Notes: generated by a model not told the origin, from the sequence alone. Shown: positions 19,575 to 28,785, counted from the first letter of the stretch. The stretch: 64,000 nucleotides of DNA from Aliivibrio salmonicida LFI1238 (GCF_000196495.1 NC_011312.1:3162001-3226000); one strand, 5' to 3'. Numbers and translations are program-made.

Positions 19575-19637
19575 CTTTTTTCTCTTCCTGAATCCTTAAG
19601 GACGAAGTCCCTCCTTAAGAAGCGAAGCGCCCTGCTC

Positions 19638-20537
19638 TTACTCCCTCATCAACATAAACGTCCCTGAAAACTCGGCTGCAGACTTATCACCATTACACAA
19701 AGCAACCGTTACTTTTACACGCGCTCGTTTACCTGATTTCAAACGATCAAAATCCCCTTGCAAGCAATTGAGTGACGTAATGCCCTTTGGGTTTTCTGTG
19801 ATTGGTTGACGATAACGAATATGACTATCAACGAGCATAATACTGGTGGTATCCAAACCTCGTTCTTTAAGCAACAACCACACAATTCCCCACGCGGTTA
19901 ACGTGCCCATGGTAAAAATACTGCCTGCAAACATCGTATTATGAGGATTAAGGTTTGCATTTAGTACTGCGCTAACTTCAAAGCGATAACCAGTATATTG
20001 TGTAATTTTAATGCCCATTTTATCGCTAATCGGAATTTCTTTATCCCAACGATCTTGCAATTCAGCACACCAATCAGGCCTACGAATAACGTCTGACAAT
20101 GGATCAAGCGGTTTTAACATTTGTTGATGACGAATAGGCCCACGTTCATCACTCAGTTCCCCTTGATTTGCAAAGCCATTACGCACATAAAACGGAATGG
20201 CTTCTTCACGGGCGTTACATACAAGACGTTTAGCCCCTTCTTGGCGCGCGTAAGACTCTAGGGCGACCATTATCAATGCACCAATGCCTTTACCGCGATA
20301 ATGTGGAGAAACCGCCATATAGCGGATTTGGCCATCATTATCAGGAGTAAGGTATAAACGTCCGACTGCCACGGGCTTCCCTCTGCCATCAACAATCATC
20401 CGATGCTGACTCATGTCGTCATACGCATCACGCTCAGAGCCTTCAGGCTGACGCCAAGGTTCACGCAGTACTTGCCAACGAAAATGATAGTAGGCTTTTA
20501 GTTCGGCCTCTGTGGTTGGGGTAATCAATCGAAACAT
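19638..20537 (-). CDS. yiiD: GNAT acetyltransferase / hotdog thioesterase fusion YiiD
   Basis: A 299-residue two-domain protein. Residues 1-145 are a GNAT N-acetyltransferase (acetyl-CoA loop near MAVSPHYRGKGIGALIMVAL, then FYVRNGF), and residues 150-299 a YiiD_C hotdog-fold putative thioesterase domain (NPHNTMFAGSIFTMGTLTAW). Substrates are not known. It starts at ATG 20537. It is flanked on both sides by copies of a palindromic repeat, and precedes dtd-yihY-typA in the direction of gene order but is separated by about 340 bases. Confidence 0.9.
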   Translation of the reverse strand: MFRLITPTTEAELKAYYHFRWQVLREPWRQPEGSERDAYDDMSQHRMIVDGRGKPVAVGRLYLTPDNDGQIRYMAVSPHYRGKGIGALIMVALESYARQEGAKRLVCNAREEAIPFYVRNGFANQGELSDERGPIRHQQMLKPLDPLSDVIRRPDWCAELQDRWDKEIPISDKMGIKITQYTGYRFEVSAVLNANLNPHNTMFAGSIFTMGTLTAWGIVWLLLKERGLDTTSIMLVDSHIRYRQPITENPKGITSLNCLQGDFDRLKSGKRARVKVTVALCNGDKSAAEFSGTFMLMRE

Positions 20538-20660
20538 ATAAATCCTTTTATTGTGATTAGAGACGAGGGCGCTACGCTTCTAGGGTCCAGTACGGACTTC
20601 GTCCTCGAGAAAGAGCTAGAGCTCAAGGGGATAGTTGTGATTTCAGCGAGAGAGATACAG
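20538..20660. other. Intergenic sequence between yiiD and repeat copy A'
   Basis: Short spacer with small inverted motifs (GAGGGCGC, CTACGCTTCTAG, GACTTCGTCCTCGAG) that resemble those near 19590-19630 on the other side of yiiD. No gene is seen. Confidence 0.45.
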
Positions 20661-20813
20661 TTCCCTCCCCTTAATAAGGGGAGGGTTAGGGAGGGGTTAT
20701 TGCGATACAGGTAGAATTGAATACCAATCTACCTTGATTATACGCTGTTAGTTCTTGACCCCCTCCCAGCCTCCCCCTTAGTAAGGGGAAGGAGCTAAAA
20801 GTAAACACCTCTG
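20661..20813. repeat. Palindromic MITE-like element, copy A'
   Basis: A 153-bp copy that differs from 19421-19574 at only about five positions, including one single-base indel. Same two terminal hairpins and same central AT-rich sequence, in the same orientation. The pair forms direct repeats around yiiD. Confidence 0.85.
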
Positions 20814-20874
20814 AATTCTACTCTTTGGCTTTTCCTTGCCCTCGAGCGAAGCGTCTTTAATTCTCGCCCCTGCT

Positions 20875-21309
20875 CTACACCTGCAACCAAAATGTCACAG
20901 GCCCATCATTCACTAACGATACTTTCATATCAGCCGCAAAACGGCCTCTTTGCGTGGTTAATTTTTCGTCACATAAATCAGAGAAGTGATCATATAAGCG
21001 CTCAGCGTCGATAGGGTTCGCACCTTTAGAAAACCCTGGACGCGTTCCCTTTTTCGTATCTGCAGGTAAAGTAAACTGAGAAACAACCAATACGCTACCA
21101 TTCACTTGTTGCACATTTAAGTTCATTTTCCCTTCATCGTCTTCAAAGATACGATAAGTCAGAACTCTTTCCACTAAACGCTTCGCTTTCGCTTCATCGT
21201 CTTCTCTTTCAACACCAAGTAATATTAATAAACCTTGATTAATTTCACCTGTGATCTCGCCATCAACACGTACTGAGGCTTCACTTACTCTTTGGATCAG
21301 TGCTATCAC
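20875..21309 (-). CDS. dtd: D-aminoacyl-tRNA deacylase
   Basis: A 144-residue enzyme that hydrolyses D-amino acids mischarged on tRNA. The catalytic SQFTLPADTKKGTRPGFS block (about residues 78-95, with the SQxT motif) and the C-terminal GPVTFWL (NxGPxT motif as NDGPVT) are both intact. It overlaps the end of yihY by 29 bases, so the two are translated from one transcript. Confidence 0.96.
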   Translation of the reverse strand: MIALIQRVSEASVRVDGEITGEINQGLLILLGVEREDDEAKAKRLVERVLTYRIFEDDEGKMNLNVQQVNGSVLVVSQFTLPADTKKGTRPGFSKGANPIDAERLYDHFSDLCDEKLTTQRGRFAADMKVSLVNDGPVTFWLQV

Positions 21310-22213
21310 TTTCTGTTAATCCTTTTGATTCTGTTAATACCGTATTCTCAGCATCAAATACATGCGTATTTATTTTATCTATCAACCACTGATCGGATTC
21401 ACCCAGACTTGCAGTGATTTCTGCACCAATTAACACAATGATCCAACACAGATAAATCCATACAAATAGAATCGGTACCGCCGCTAAAGCGCCATAAATA
21501 ACTTCATAAGATGGAAATTGCGTAATGTATTGTGCAAAACCCACCTTGCTGACTTCAAACAAGCACCCTGCTGACATCGCACCAACAAGCGCGTGTCTTA
21601 CTCGTATTTTTTTATTTGGAACCAGTAAATACAAGCCTAAAAATGCTGAGAATGACAAAATAATAGGTAACCACCCCAGCAGCGTTCGATAAAAACTGGA
21701 GACGATTTCATCATCCATAATGTTTAATGACGTCACATACGATGTCGCCGCTAAGCTAGCCCAAACCAATAATGGACCTAAGGTTAAAATCATCCAATAC
21801 AATGAAAATGAATACATTGGACGACGCTTTTTCTTCACTCGCCAAATGTAATTCAAGCTACGGTCAATTGCCGATATCAACATCACAGAGGCAACAAATA
21901 AGAACCCAGACCCGACGGCAGTCATCTTGCCCGTATTTGAAATAAATTCTTTCAGACTTCCTTCAACCGCATCACTGGCGGCTGGTACAAAGTTCTGAAT
22001 AACAAACTCTTGTACTGTCTCTCCAGCTCCTGAAAAAATAGGAAACTGAGATAACACAGAAAGTAAGACAGTGACTAAAGGAACCAATGATAACAACGTA
22101 ATATAGGCCATATAACCCGCACTGACCGTTAATCGGTCATGAATAATGCGTTGCTTTAAAAATAAAAAATATGACCAGCTAATCCTTAGCGAATATTTAA
22201 ACTTCTCTTCCAT
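21281..22213 (-). CDS. yihY: YihY/BrkB family inner-membrane protein
   Basis: A 310-residue polytopic membrane protein with about six hydrophobic segments and the family patterns YMAYITLLSLVPLV, VASVMLISAIDRSLNYIWRV and YEVIYGALAAVPILFVWIYLCW. It was once named RNase BN, a function now assigned to another gene; its role is not established. I chose ATG 22213 (MEEKFKYS) because AAAGAG precedes it, whereas the upstream ATG at 22249 has no ribosome-binding site. Confidence 0.9.
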   Translation of the reverse strand: MEEKFKYSLRISWSYFLFLKQRIIHDRLTVSAGYMAYITLLSLVPLVTVLLSVLSQFPIFSGAGETVQEFVIQNFVPAASDAVEGSLKEFISNTGKMTAVGSGFLFVASVMLISAIDRSLNYIWRVKKKRRPMYSFSLYWMILTLGPLLVWASLAATSYVTSLNIMDDEIVSSFYRTLLGWLPIILSFSAFLGLYLLVPNKKIRVRHALVGAMSAGCLFEVSKVGFAQYITQFPSYEVIYGALAAVPILFVWIYLCWIIVLIGAEITASLGESDQWLIDKINTHVFDAENTVLTESKGLTESDSTDPKSK

Positions 22214-22255
22214 AATATCTGACTCTTTAAAATTGCCTTTATTTATCATAACAGA

Positions 22256-22293
22256 TAAAAAAAATCCCTTCGTAGTTGCCTACAAAGGGATTT
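22256..22293 (-). terminator. Rho-independent terminator after typA
   Basis: AAATCCCTT and AAGGGATTT pair, with an inner GTAG/CTAC stem, between typA and yihY. Read on the minus strand the stem is followed by a run of eight T. Confidence 0.85.
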
Positions 22294-22345
22294 GATATTT
22301 ATTCAATTTACAATTTAACGATAACGCTAAATCAAAAATTAATAA

Positions 22346-24175
22346 TTACTTAGGTGTACGACCAGCACGTTTACGATCGTTCTCTGTAAGTAGTTTCTTA
22401 CGGATACGAATGCTTAGTGGTGTTACTTCTACTAGCTCATCAACGTCGATGAATTCAAGAGCTTGCTCAAGAGTCAAATCGATGAAAGGAGAAAGCGTTT
22501 GTGCTTCATCAGTACCAGAAGAACGAACGTTAGTCAGTTGCTTACCACGGATACAGTTAACGGTAAGGTCGTTTGCACGGTTATGAATACCGATGATTTG
22601 ACCTTCGTATACTTCTGTAGCGTGACCTAAGAATAAACGACCACGATCTTGTAGGAAGAATAGTGAGTAAGTAACGGCTTTACCAGCTTGGTTACAAATT
22701 AGTACACCATTTTTACGTTGACCAATTGTGCCGCCTTTGTGAGGGCCGTAATGATCGAACGAGTGGTAGATAAGACCAGAACCAGAAGTCATTGTCATGA
22801 ATTCAGTTTGGAAACCGATAAGACCACGAGAAGGCATCATAAAGTCCATACGTACACGGCCTTTACCATCTGGAGCCATATCAGTTAGTTCACCCTTACG
22901 AGTACCGATACTTTCCATTACCGCGCCTTGGTTCTCTTCAACTACATCGATTGTTACCGTTTCAAACGGTTCCATTAGTTGACCATCTACCATACGTTCG
23001 ATAACTTCAGGACGAGATACTGCTAGCTCGAAACCTTCACGACGCATGTTTTCGATTAAGATACCTAGATGAAGTTCACCACGACCAGATACTTTAAATT
23101 TATCCGGATCACCCGTTTCTTCAACTTTAAGTGCAACGTTGTGTACTAGCTCTTTTTGTAAACGCTCAAGGATGTTACGTGAAGTAACGAATTTACCTTC
23201 TTTACCACAGAATGGTGAGTTGTTTACTTGGAAAGTCATTGTTACCGTTGGTTCATCAACTGTTAGTGGCGGCAATGCTTCAACATTGTTTTGCGCACAA
23301 ACTGTATCAGAAATTTTAAGCTCGCCTAAACCACTGATTGCAACAATGTTACCCGCTTCTGCAAGTTCAACATCATGACGCTCAAGACCTAAGTAACCTA
23401 ATACTTGACCAATTTTGCCTTTACGTTCTTTGCCGTCAGCACCGATAACAGTAACCGCTTGGTTAACTTTAACGCTACCACGTGTAATACGACCAACACC
23501 GATAACACCAACGTATGCGTTGTGATCAAGTTGAGAAATTTGCATTTGGAAGTCACCGTCACGGTCTGCAACAGGTGCATCAACACCGTCAACGATCGCT
23601 TGGAATAAAGATTCCATGTTTTCAGTTTCTTCTTCTGATTCAGCGTTAGCCCAACCATTTAGTGCAGAAGCATAAACAACTTTAAAGTCTAGTTGCTCAT
23701 CAGTTGCGCCTAGGTTATCGAATAAATCAAATACTTGATCCATAACCCACTCAGGACGAGCGCCTGGACGGTCAACCTTGTTGATTACAACGATTGGTTT
23801 TAGACCGTGAGCAAATGCTTTTTGCGTTACGAAACGCGTTTGAGGCATTGGACCGTCAACAGCATCTACAATAAGTAGAACCGAATCAACCATAGACATA
23901 ATACGCTCAACTTCACCACCGAAATCGGCGTGTCCTGGAGTATCTACGATGTTGATGTTGTAACCGTTCCAAGTAATCGCTGTGTTCTTAGCAAGGATCG
24001 TGATACCACGTTCTTTTTCGATATCGTTCGAGTCCATGACGCGCTCTTCAGCTTCACCACGAGATTCAAGCGTACCTGATTGCTGGAGCAATTTATCAAC
24101 CAAAGTTGTTTTACCGTGGTCGACGTGCGCAATAATTGCGATATTTCTTAGTTTATCAAGCTGTGGAGTAGACAT
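22346..24175 (-). CDS. typA: Ribosome-binding GTPase TypA/BipA
   Basis: A 609-residue translational GTPase. G1 is AHVDHGKTTLVD (residues 14-25), G2 is RGITILAKNTA, G3 DTPGHADFGGE and G4 NKVDRPGA; domains II, III and V and the BipA-specific C-terminal domain follow. It helps 50S assembly at low temperature and under stress. I chose MSTPQLDKLRN at 24175; the frame is open further upstream but that extension is not family-like. Divergent from glnA, as in other enterics and vibrios. Confidence 0.97.
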   Translation of the reverse strand: MSTPQLDKLRNIAIIAHVDHGKTTLVDKLLQQSGTLESRGEAEERVMDSNDIEKERGITILAKNTAITWNGYNINIVDTPGHADFGGEVERIMSMVDSVLLIVDAVDGPMPQTRFVTQKAFAHGLKPIVVINKVDRPGARPEWVMDQVFDLFDNLGATDEQLDFKVVYASALNGWANAESEEETENMESLFQAIVDGVDAPVADRDGDFQMQISQLDHNAYVGVIGVGRITRGSVKVNQAVTVIGADGKERKGKIGQVLGYLGLERHDVELAEAGNIVAISGLGELKISDTVCAQNNVEALPPLTVDEPTVTMTFQVNNSPFCGKEGKFVTSRNILERLQKELVHNVALKVEETGDPDKFKVSGRGELHLGILIENMRREGFELAVSRPEVIERMVDGQLMEPFETVTIDVVEENQGAVMESIGTRKGELTDMAPDGKGRVRMDFMMPSRGLIGFQTEFMTMTSGSGLIYHSFDHYGPHKGGTIGQRKNGVLICNQAGKAVTYSLFFLQDRGRLFLGHATEVYEGQIIGIHNRANDLTVNCIRGKQLTNVRSSGTDEAQTLSPFIDLTLEQALEFIDVDELVEVTPLSIRIRKKLLTENDRKRAGRTPK

Positions 24176-24554
24176 GGATTCAAATTCACTCAGAACGTGT
24201 AGAGCCACCATTGGCGCTACTTTGGTTTAAAAACGGTCAATAATTTAACAGATTTTAGAGCAAAACCCACGAAATATGTGATTGAAGACACAATTTTTTT
24301 TCAATTAATTTAATCAAGCCCACAAAAGTGATGAAAAAACAACCAAAAAGCAAGAAACCCCATCAATTTATATTCTTACTTTATTTTTTTCAACAAAAAA
24401 CAAAAACAAAACATTATCAATAACTTAAACGATTAATTTGCTTTTTCCAATTATTTTAACAAGGGATTATATTGACAAATATGGCATTTCACGGCTGAAT
24501 AGCAGATAGAAGTAAATTAGTGATGATTTAATTTTTTATTTTCCGACGCTCGAC

Positions 24555-24573
24555 TTGCACCAAATGGGTGCAA
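24555..24573. promoter_or_regulatory. NtrC (NRI) binding site upstream of glnA
   Basis: TTGCACCAAATGGGTGCAA is a near-perfect match to the NtrC consensus TGCACC-N5-GGTGCA. It lies about 110 bp upstream of the inferred glnA transcription start, the normal enhancer position. Confidence 0.88.
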
Positions 24574-24581
24574 ACAAAGAT

Positions 24582-24605
24582 CAACTTGGTGCAACTCCCA
24601 AGTTG
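24582..24605. promoter_or_regulatory. Inverted repeat overlapping a second NtrC-like half-site
   Basis: CAACTTGG and CCAAGTTG form a perfect 8-bp inverted repeat around TGCAACTC. The left arm contains TTGGTGCAA, a good NtrC half-site. It may be a weak second enhancer site or the operator of another regulator. Confidence 0.5.
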
Positions 24606-24655
24606 AAATGAAGATAAAAAAACCTAAACCACTAATATTAAAGGATTATTACTTT

Positions 24656-24671
24656 TGGCACAGTTTTGGCT
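24656..24671 (+). promoter_or_regulatory. Sigma-54 promoter of glnA
   Basis: TGGCAC (-24) and TGGCT (-12) have the GG and GC dinucleotides 12 bases apart, as sigma-54 RNA polymerase needs. With the NtrC site upstream this is the classical nitrogen-regulated glnAp2 arrangement. Transcription would start near 24682. Confidence 0.88.
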
Positions 24672-24732
24672 ATATAGTTAATAACAGCCTAACTGGCCAA
24701 TATTTATATTATAACACCGGAGGTTATCCTAC

Positions 24733-26142
24733 ATGTCAGTAGAAAACGTATTCGCTCTAATTCAAGAAAACGAAGTAAAATTTATTGATTTACGCTTTAC
24801 CGATACAAAAGGTAAAGAGCAACATATCTCAATTCCTTCTCATCAAGTTGATGCAGACTTCTTCGAAGACGGCAAAATGTTTGATGGTTCTTCAGTTGCT
24901 GGCTGGAAAGGCATTAACGAATCTGACATGGTTATGATGCCAGATGCAGCAAGTGCGGTACTTGACCCATTCACTGCTGATGCAACCTTAAATATTCGTT
25001 GTGATATCCTTGAACCAACAACAATGCAAGGTTACGATCGTGACCCTCGCTCAATTGCAAAACGCTCTGAAGACTACTTACGCTCGACAGGTCTTGCTGA
25101 CACAGTTTTAGTCGGTCCAGAACCAGAATTCTTCCTATTTGATGACGTTCGCTTTAGCACTGATATGTCAGGTTCTTTCTTTAAGATTGATGATATCGAA
25201 GCCGCGTGGAACTCAGGTACTGAATACGAAGGCGGCAACAAAGGCCACCGTCCTGGCGTTAAAGGGGGTTACTTCCCAGTCGCTCCTGTTGATTCATCTC
25301 AAGATATCCGTTCTGCTATGTGTTTAATCATGGAAGAAATGGGTCTTGTTGTTGAAGCACATCACCACGAAGTAGCAACGGCGGGTCAAAATGAGATCGC
25401 AACTCGCTTCAATACGCTAACAAACAAGGCAGATGAAACTCAAATCTATAAGTATGTTGTTCATAACGTAGCTCACGCTTACGGTAAAACAGCGACTTTC
25501 ATGCCAAAACCACTGGTTGGTGACAACGGTTCGGGCATGCACGTACATATGTCATTGAACAAAGATGGACAAAACTTATTTGCTGGCGATAAGTACGGCG
25601 GCCTATCAGAAATGGCTATCTTCTTTATTGGCGGTATCATTAAACACGCTCGTGCTATCAACGCATTTGCTAACCCAACAACTAACTCATACAAGCGTCT
25701 TGTCCCTGGTTTTGAAGCTCCGGTAATGCTTGCATATTCTGCTCGTAACCGTTCAGCGTCTATCCGTATCCCAGTGGTACCAAGCCCGAAAGCACGTCGT
25801 ATCGAAGTTCGTTTTGGTGACCCTGCAGCAAACCCATACTTAAGCTACTCAGCAATGCTAATGGCTGGTCTTGACGGAATTAAGAACAAGATCCACCCAG
25901 GTGAAGCAATGGATAAAGATCTGTATGACCTTCCTGCGGAAGAAGCAGCTGAAATTCCAAAAGTAGCTGAATCTCTAGATATCGCACTACAAGCTCTGGA
26001 TTCTGATCGTGAATTCTTAACGGCGGGTGGCGTATTCTCTAGTGATTTCATTGATTCTTACATCACTCTAAAATCTCAAGACGTTGCCGCTATCAACACT
26101 GCTGTTCACCCTCTTGAATTTGAAATGTATTACTCAGTTTAA
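24733..26142 (+). CDS. glnA: Glutamine synthetase type I
   Basis: A 469-residue enzyme that makes glutamine from glutamate, ammonia and ATP. Motifs: FDGSSVAGWKGI (latch region), VGPEPEFFLFD, the metal-ligand region EVATAGQNEIATRFN, NGSGMHVHMS, RIPVVPSPKARRIEVRFGDPAANPY and the adenylylation site LYDLPAEEA (Tyr near 398). It has a GGAGG ribosome-binding site. The NtrC/sigma-54 promoter upstream shows nitrogen control. A terminator follows. The usual downstream partners ntrB and ntrC are missing (see IS66 copy 2). Confidence 0.98.
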   Translation: MSVENVFALIQENEVKFIDLRFTDTKGKEQHISIPSHQVDADFFEDGKMFDGSSVAGWKGINESDMVMMPDAASAVLDPFTADATLNIRCDILEPTTMQGYDRDPRSIAKRSEDYLRSTGLADTVLVGPEPEFFLFDDVRFSTDMSGSFFKIDDIEAAWNSGTEYEGGNKGHRPGVKGGYFPVAPVDSSQDIRSAMCLIMEEMGLVVEAHHHEVATAGQNEIATRFNTLTNKADETQIYKYVVHNVAHAYGKTATFMPKPLVGDNGSGMHVHMSLNKDGQNLFAGDKYGGLSEMAIFFIGGIIKHARAINAFANPTTNSYKRLVPGFEAPVMLAYSARNRSASIRIPVVPSPKARRIEVRFGDPAANPYLSYSAMLMAGLDGIKNKIHPGEAMDKDLYDLPAEEAAEIPKVAESLDIALQALDSDREFLTAGGVFSSDFIDSYITLKSQDVAAINTAVHPLEFEMYYSV

Positions 26143-26180
26143 TTCTGACGTAACAAATTGAAATCAATCTGATGTTTTTA

Positions 26181-26208
26181 GGCTCGCTTCACAAGCGAGC
26201 CTTTTTTA
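26181..26208 (+). terminator. Rho-independent terminator of glnA
   Basis: GGCTCGCTT and AAGCGAGCC form a perfect 9-bp stem with a CAC loop followed by TTTTTT, 39 bases after the stop codon. Confidence 0.93.
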
Positions 26209-26361
26209 TATTGGCAAAACCTCATTTACACGCAACACTCCTTACACACACTACAACACTCGCCATTTAACGAATTGTATTGTTATGCATAAACTAAACG
26301 AGATTTCACTTTTGAAGTAGCTTATTGAAATCAAATAATAACCATCATCAATGGTGGAACC

Positions 26362-26490
26362 ATGCCTCATACCTACATCGTACTTTTATTTCTTAGCCTA
26401 TTCTCCCTACCTTCTACCGCAAATACCGTTTACACATGGGAAGATAAATCGGGTGTCCGACATTTCAGTGACACTCCCCCAGCAAGGTAA
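26362..26490 (+). pseudogene. DUF4124-domain protein, truncated by IS66 copy 2
   Basis: The frame encodes a signal peptide (IVLLFLSLFSLPSTA) and the start of a DUF4124 domain (NTVYTWEDKSGVRHFSDTPP), then runs into the IS at 26487, which supplies an immediate TAA. Only 42 codons remain. In vibrios such a gene commonly lies between glnA and ntrB, so this is the expected neighbour. The rest of the gene is not on the other side of the IS. Confidence 0.85.
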
Positions 26491-26567
26491 GCGTGCGGGG
26501 AACTACACCTAACAAATAAAATTCATTATGCGTATCTTACGATCTTTCATTTAACGAGAACGTAATT

Positions 26568-26882
26568 ATGCAAAAAGATAAAAAGAGAACACCAGAGCAA
26601 TGGCACGCTCTATTTGAATCTCAGCAATCTAGCAAGCTTAGTGCCGCTGAATTTTGTCGTAACCATAATATTCTGCCAAAGACATTTAGTGCACGTAAAG
26701 CACGATGGAAACAAAAGATTAACGCTTCTACTTTCTTGAAAGTAGAAGCGTTAACATCAACTATCATCGCCACTCCACAATTACCAGATATTCAACTTTC
26801 TATCGGAAAATTGCGATTAACATTGCCAGCTAATACTGAACCTCACTGGATAGGACTCTTATTAAAAGGGTATCAATCATGA
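26568..26882 (+). CDS. tnpA: IS66 accessory protein TnpA (copy 2)
   Basis: Same 104-residue product as in copy 1. Stop codon overlaps the tnpB start (ATGA). The internal palindrome is at 26719-26754. Confidence 0.93.
   Translation: MQKDKKRTPEQWHALFESQQSSKLSAAEFCRNHNILPKTFSARKARWKQKINASTFLKVEALTSTIIATPQLPDIQLSIGKLRLTLPANTEPHWIGLLLKGYQS
26719..26754. repeat. 36-bp near-perfect palindrome inside tnpA
   Basis: Two 17-base arms, TTAACGCTTCTACTTTC and its exact complement, are separated by TT. It lies within the tnpA reading frame and is present in all four IS66 copies (complement of 18750-18785; also 35286-35321 and the complement of 42870-42905, approximate for these three). As RNA it would be a very stable hairpin inside the tnpA message. 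Confidence 0.85.
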
Positions 26883-27226
26883 ATGTATTTACTGATGTTT
26901 CCACCATTTATCTTCATCGTGATTTTGTCGATTTTCGCAAGGCCATTAATGGCCTTGTCGTGATTGTTGAGCAAGAAATGCAACTATCACCGTTTAGTGA
27001 TGCTCTATTTATATTTTGCAATAAGCCTCGTGATAAACTCAAAATATTGTATTGGGATAAAACAGGATTCGCTTTATGGTACAAGCGATTAGATGAAGAC
27101 CGCTTCAAATGGCCACGAAATATAAATAACGATACGTTAGCATTATCAGAGCAGCAACTGACACTGCTATTACAAGGTTTTGATATCTTAGGACATCAAC
27201 CGGTACATTATCAAACAACCCTTTAA
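26879..27226 (+). CDS. tnpB: IS66 accessory protein TnpB (copy 2)
   Basis: Identical in translation to copies 1 and 4 (115 residues, IS66 Orf2 family). It overlaps tnpA by four bases. Confidence 0.95.
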   Translation: MNVFTDVSTIYLHRDFVDFRKAINGLVVIVEQEMQLSPFSDALFIFCNKPRDKLKILYWDKTGFALWYKRLDEDRFKWPRNINNDTLALSEQQLTLLLQGFDILGHQPVHYQTTL

Positions 27227-27297
27227 ATAGTTGATTCTCAGTCAAGAATAGGAGGCAACCGATTGATTACCTGTATTATCGTTATATAGTCATCTAC

Positions 27298-28785
27298 ATG
27301 ACTGATAAAATAAAACCACTTCCTGATACCATTGACGAGCTGAAAGCACTTGTGCTTCAGCTTGAAAATAAATATAACCGTCTTCTAGAGCAATTTCGGC
27401 TGGCTCAACATCAGCGCTTTGGTAAAAGCAGTGAATCTGACTCGACTCAATTTGATTTATTCAATGAAACAGAAGAAGAAATCATCATTGAAAATGATGA
27501 CACACAAACGATTACCTACACTCGTCAAAAGCCAAAACGCCAACGCTTACCTGAAGACTTACCGCGTACTGTTATTATCCACGACATAAAAGATAAAACT
27601 TGTAAGTGTTGCGGTCTAGAGATGCATGCGATGGGTAAAGACATCAGTGAAAAGTTGGAATTTGTACCAGCTAAAGTGGAAGTTATTCAACATGTTCGTC
27701 CTAAATATGCTTGCCGAAATTGTGAAAAAAACAATACTTCAGTAGACATTAAACAAGCCCCAATGCCAGCGTCACCAATCCCTAAAGGGATTGCGACCGC
27801 AAGTTTACTTGCTCAAATTATTACGGCTAAATTTCAATACAGTCTTCCACTTTATCGTCAAGAAACGTTATTTCAGCAATGGGGTATCATTATTGGACGG
27901 CGAACGATGGCGGATTGGTTAATAAAATGCTCGGTACTATTTACCCCTCTTAATAACGAGTTACATCGTATTTTGCTTGAACAACCCACTCTGCATTGTG
28001 ATGAAACAACGGTAAATGTGTTGGATGTTGAAAAAGCAAAATGTTATATGTGGGTCTACTGCTCTGGCTATGATTCTCCAGGCTCTGGTGTTTTGCCTGG
28101 AATTGTACTTTATGATTATCAATCTAGCAGGCATGGCTACCATCCAGTTAACTTTTTAAAAGGTTATAACGGGTATTTACATACCGATGGTTACCAAGGT
28201 TATGAACAAACTGAAGCGATTTTAGTTGGCTGTTGGGCACACGCACGTCGACGATTTATTGAGGCTCAACGTGTTCAAGTAAAAGGGAAAACAGGGAGTG
28301 CAGATTGGGTATTGAGTAAAATCCAAAAGCTATACCGGATCGAATCGTTATTAAAAGAGGCTTCCCCTGAAGCCAAGTATGTTGCTAGGCAGACAGAAGC
28401 CCGCGATTTACTTAAAGAGCTCCGTGATTGGCTTGATAGCGCAGTTAGTCGAGTATCACCTAAAACAAAATTAGGTGAGGCGATTAGCTATACATTAAAT
28501 CAATGGGATAAATTAGTTCGTTATATTGATGATGGATTGTTATCTATTGATAACAATCGAGCAGAGCGAGCGGTTAAACCGTTTGTTATCGGCCGGAAAA
28601 ACTGGTTATTTTCGGGTTCAACGGCTGGTGCAGATTCAAGTGCAATGCTTTACAGCATTGTAGAAACAGCAAAGGCAAACGGATTAATCCCTTACGATTA
28701 TATTAGGTATTGTCTAGATCGTTTATGTGTTGGATCGCCAGATATCGATTCACTTTTACCTTGGAATGTAAAAGACAAGGTGTAG
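27298..28785 (+). CDS. tnpC: IS66 transposase TnpC (copy 2), intact
   Basis: A 495-residue DDE transposase. N-terminal coiled coil (ELKALVLQLENKYNRLLEQFRLAQHQRFG, about residues 14-43), IS66 zinc finger (CKCCGLEM ... CRNCEKN, about 102-145), and the catalytic core: LHCDETTV (Asp), TDGYQGYEQ (Asp) and NNRAERAVKPFVIGRKNW (Glu). The C-terminal IS66 domain ends LLPWNVKDKV. All three catalytic acidic residues are present, so this copy could mobilise the frameshifted copies. Confidence 0.96.
   Translation: MTDKIKPLPDTIDELKALVLQLENKYNRLLEQFRLAQHQRFGKSSESDSTQFDLFNETEEEIIIENDDTQTITYTRQKPKRQRLPEDLPRTVIIHDIKDKTCKCCGLEMHAMGKDISEKLEFVPAKVEVIQHVRPKYACRNCEKNNTSVDIKQAPMPASPIPKGIATASLLAQIITAKFQYSLPLYRQETLFQQWGIIIGRRTMADWLIKCSVLFTPLNNELHRILLEQPTLHCDETTVNVLDVEKAKCYMWVYCSGYDSPGSGVLPGIVLYDYQSSRHGYHPVNFLKGYNGYLHTDGYQGYEQTEAILVGCWAHARRRFIEAQRVQVKGKTGSADWVLSKIQKLYRIESLLKEASPEAKYVARQTEARDLLKELRDWLDSAVSRVSPKTKLGEAISYTLNQWDKLVRYIDDGLLSIDNNRAERAVKPFVIGRKNWLFSGSTAGADSSAMLYSIVETAKANGLIPYDYIRYCLDRLCVGSPDIDSLLPWNVKDKV

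Larger units (their letters stand above)
24176..24732. other. typA-glnA divergent intergenic region
   Basis: About 550 bases, AT-rich on the typA side. It has no gene. The glnA-proximal 190 bases hold the NtrC-like sites, an inverted repeat and the sigma-54 promoter listed separately. Several A-tracts lie between 24290 and 24420. Confidence 0.7.

Noticed and set aside
19421..20813. CRISPR array from the GC-rich repeats
   Set aside because: Only two full copies of about 154 bp, with internal inverted repeats and no regular spacers or cas genes.
23398..23658. 86-codon ORF antiparallel frame within typA
   Set aside because: It is in another frame of a strongly conserved gene on the same strand; low-complexity translation rich in Leu, Val and Thr.
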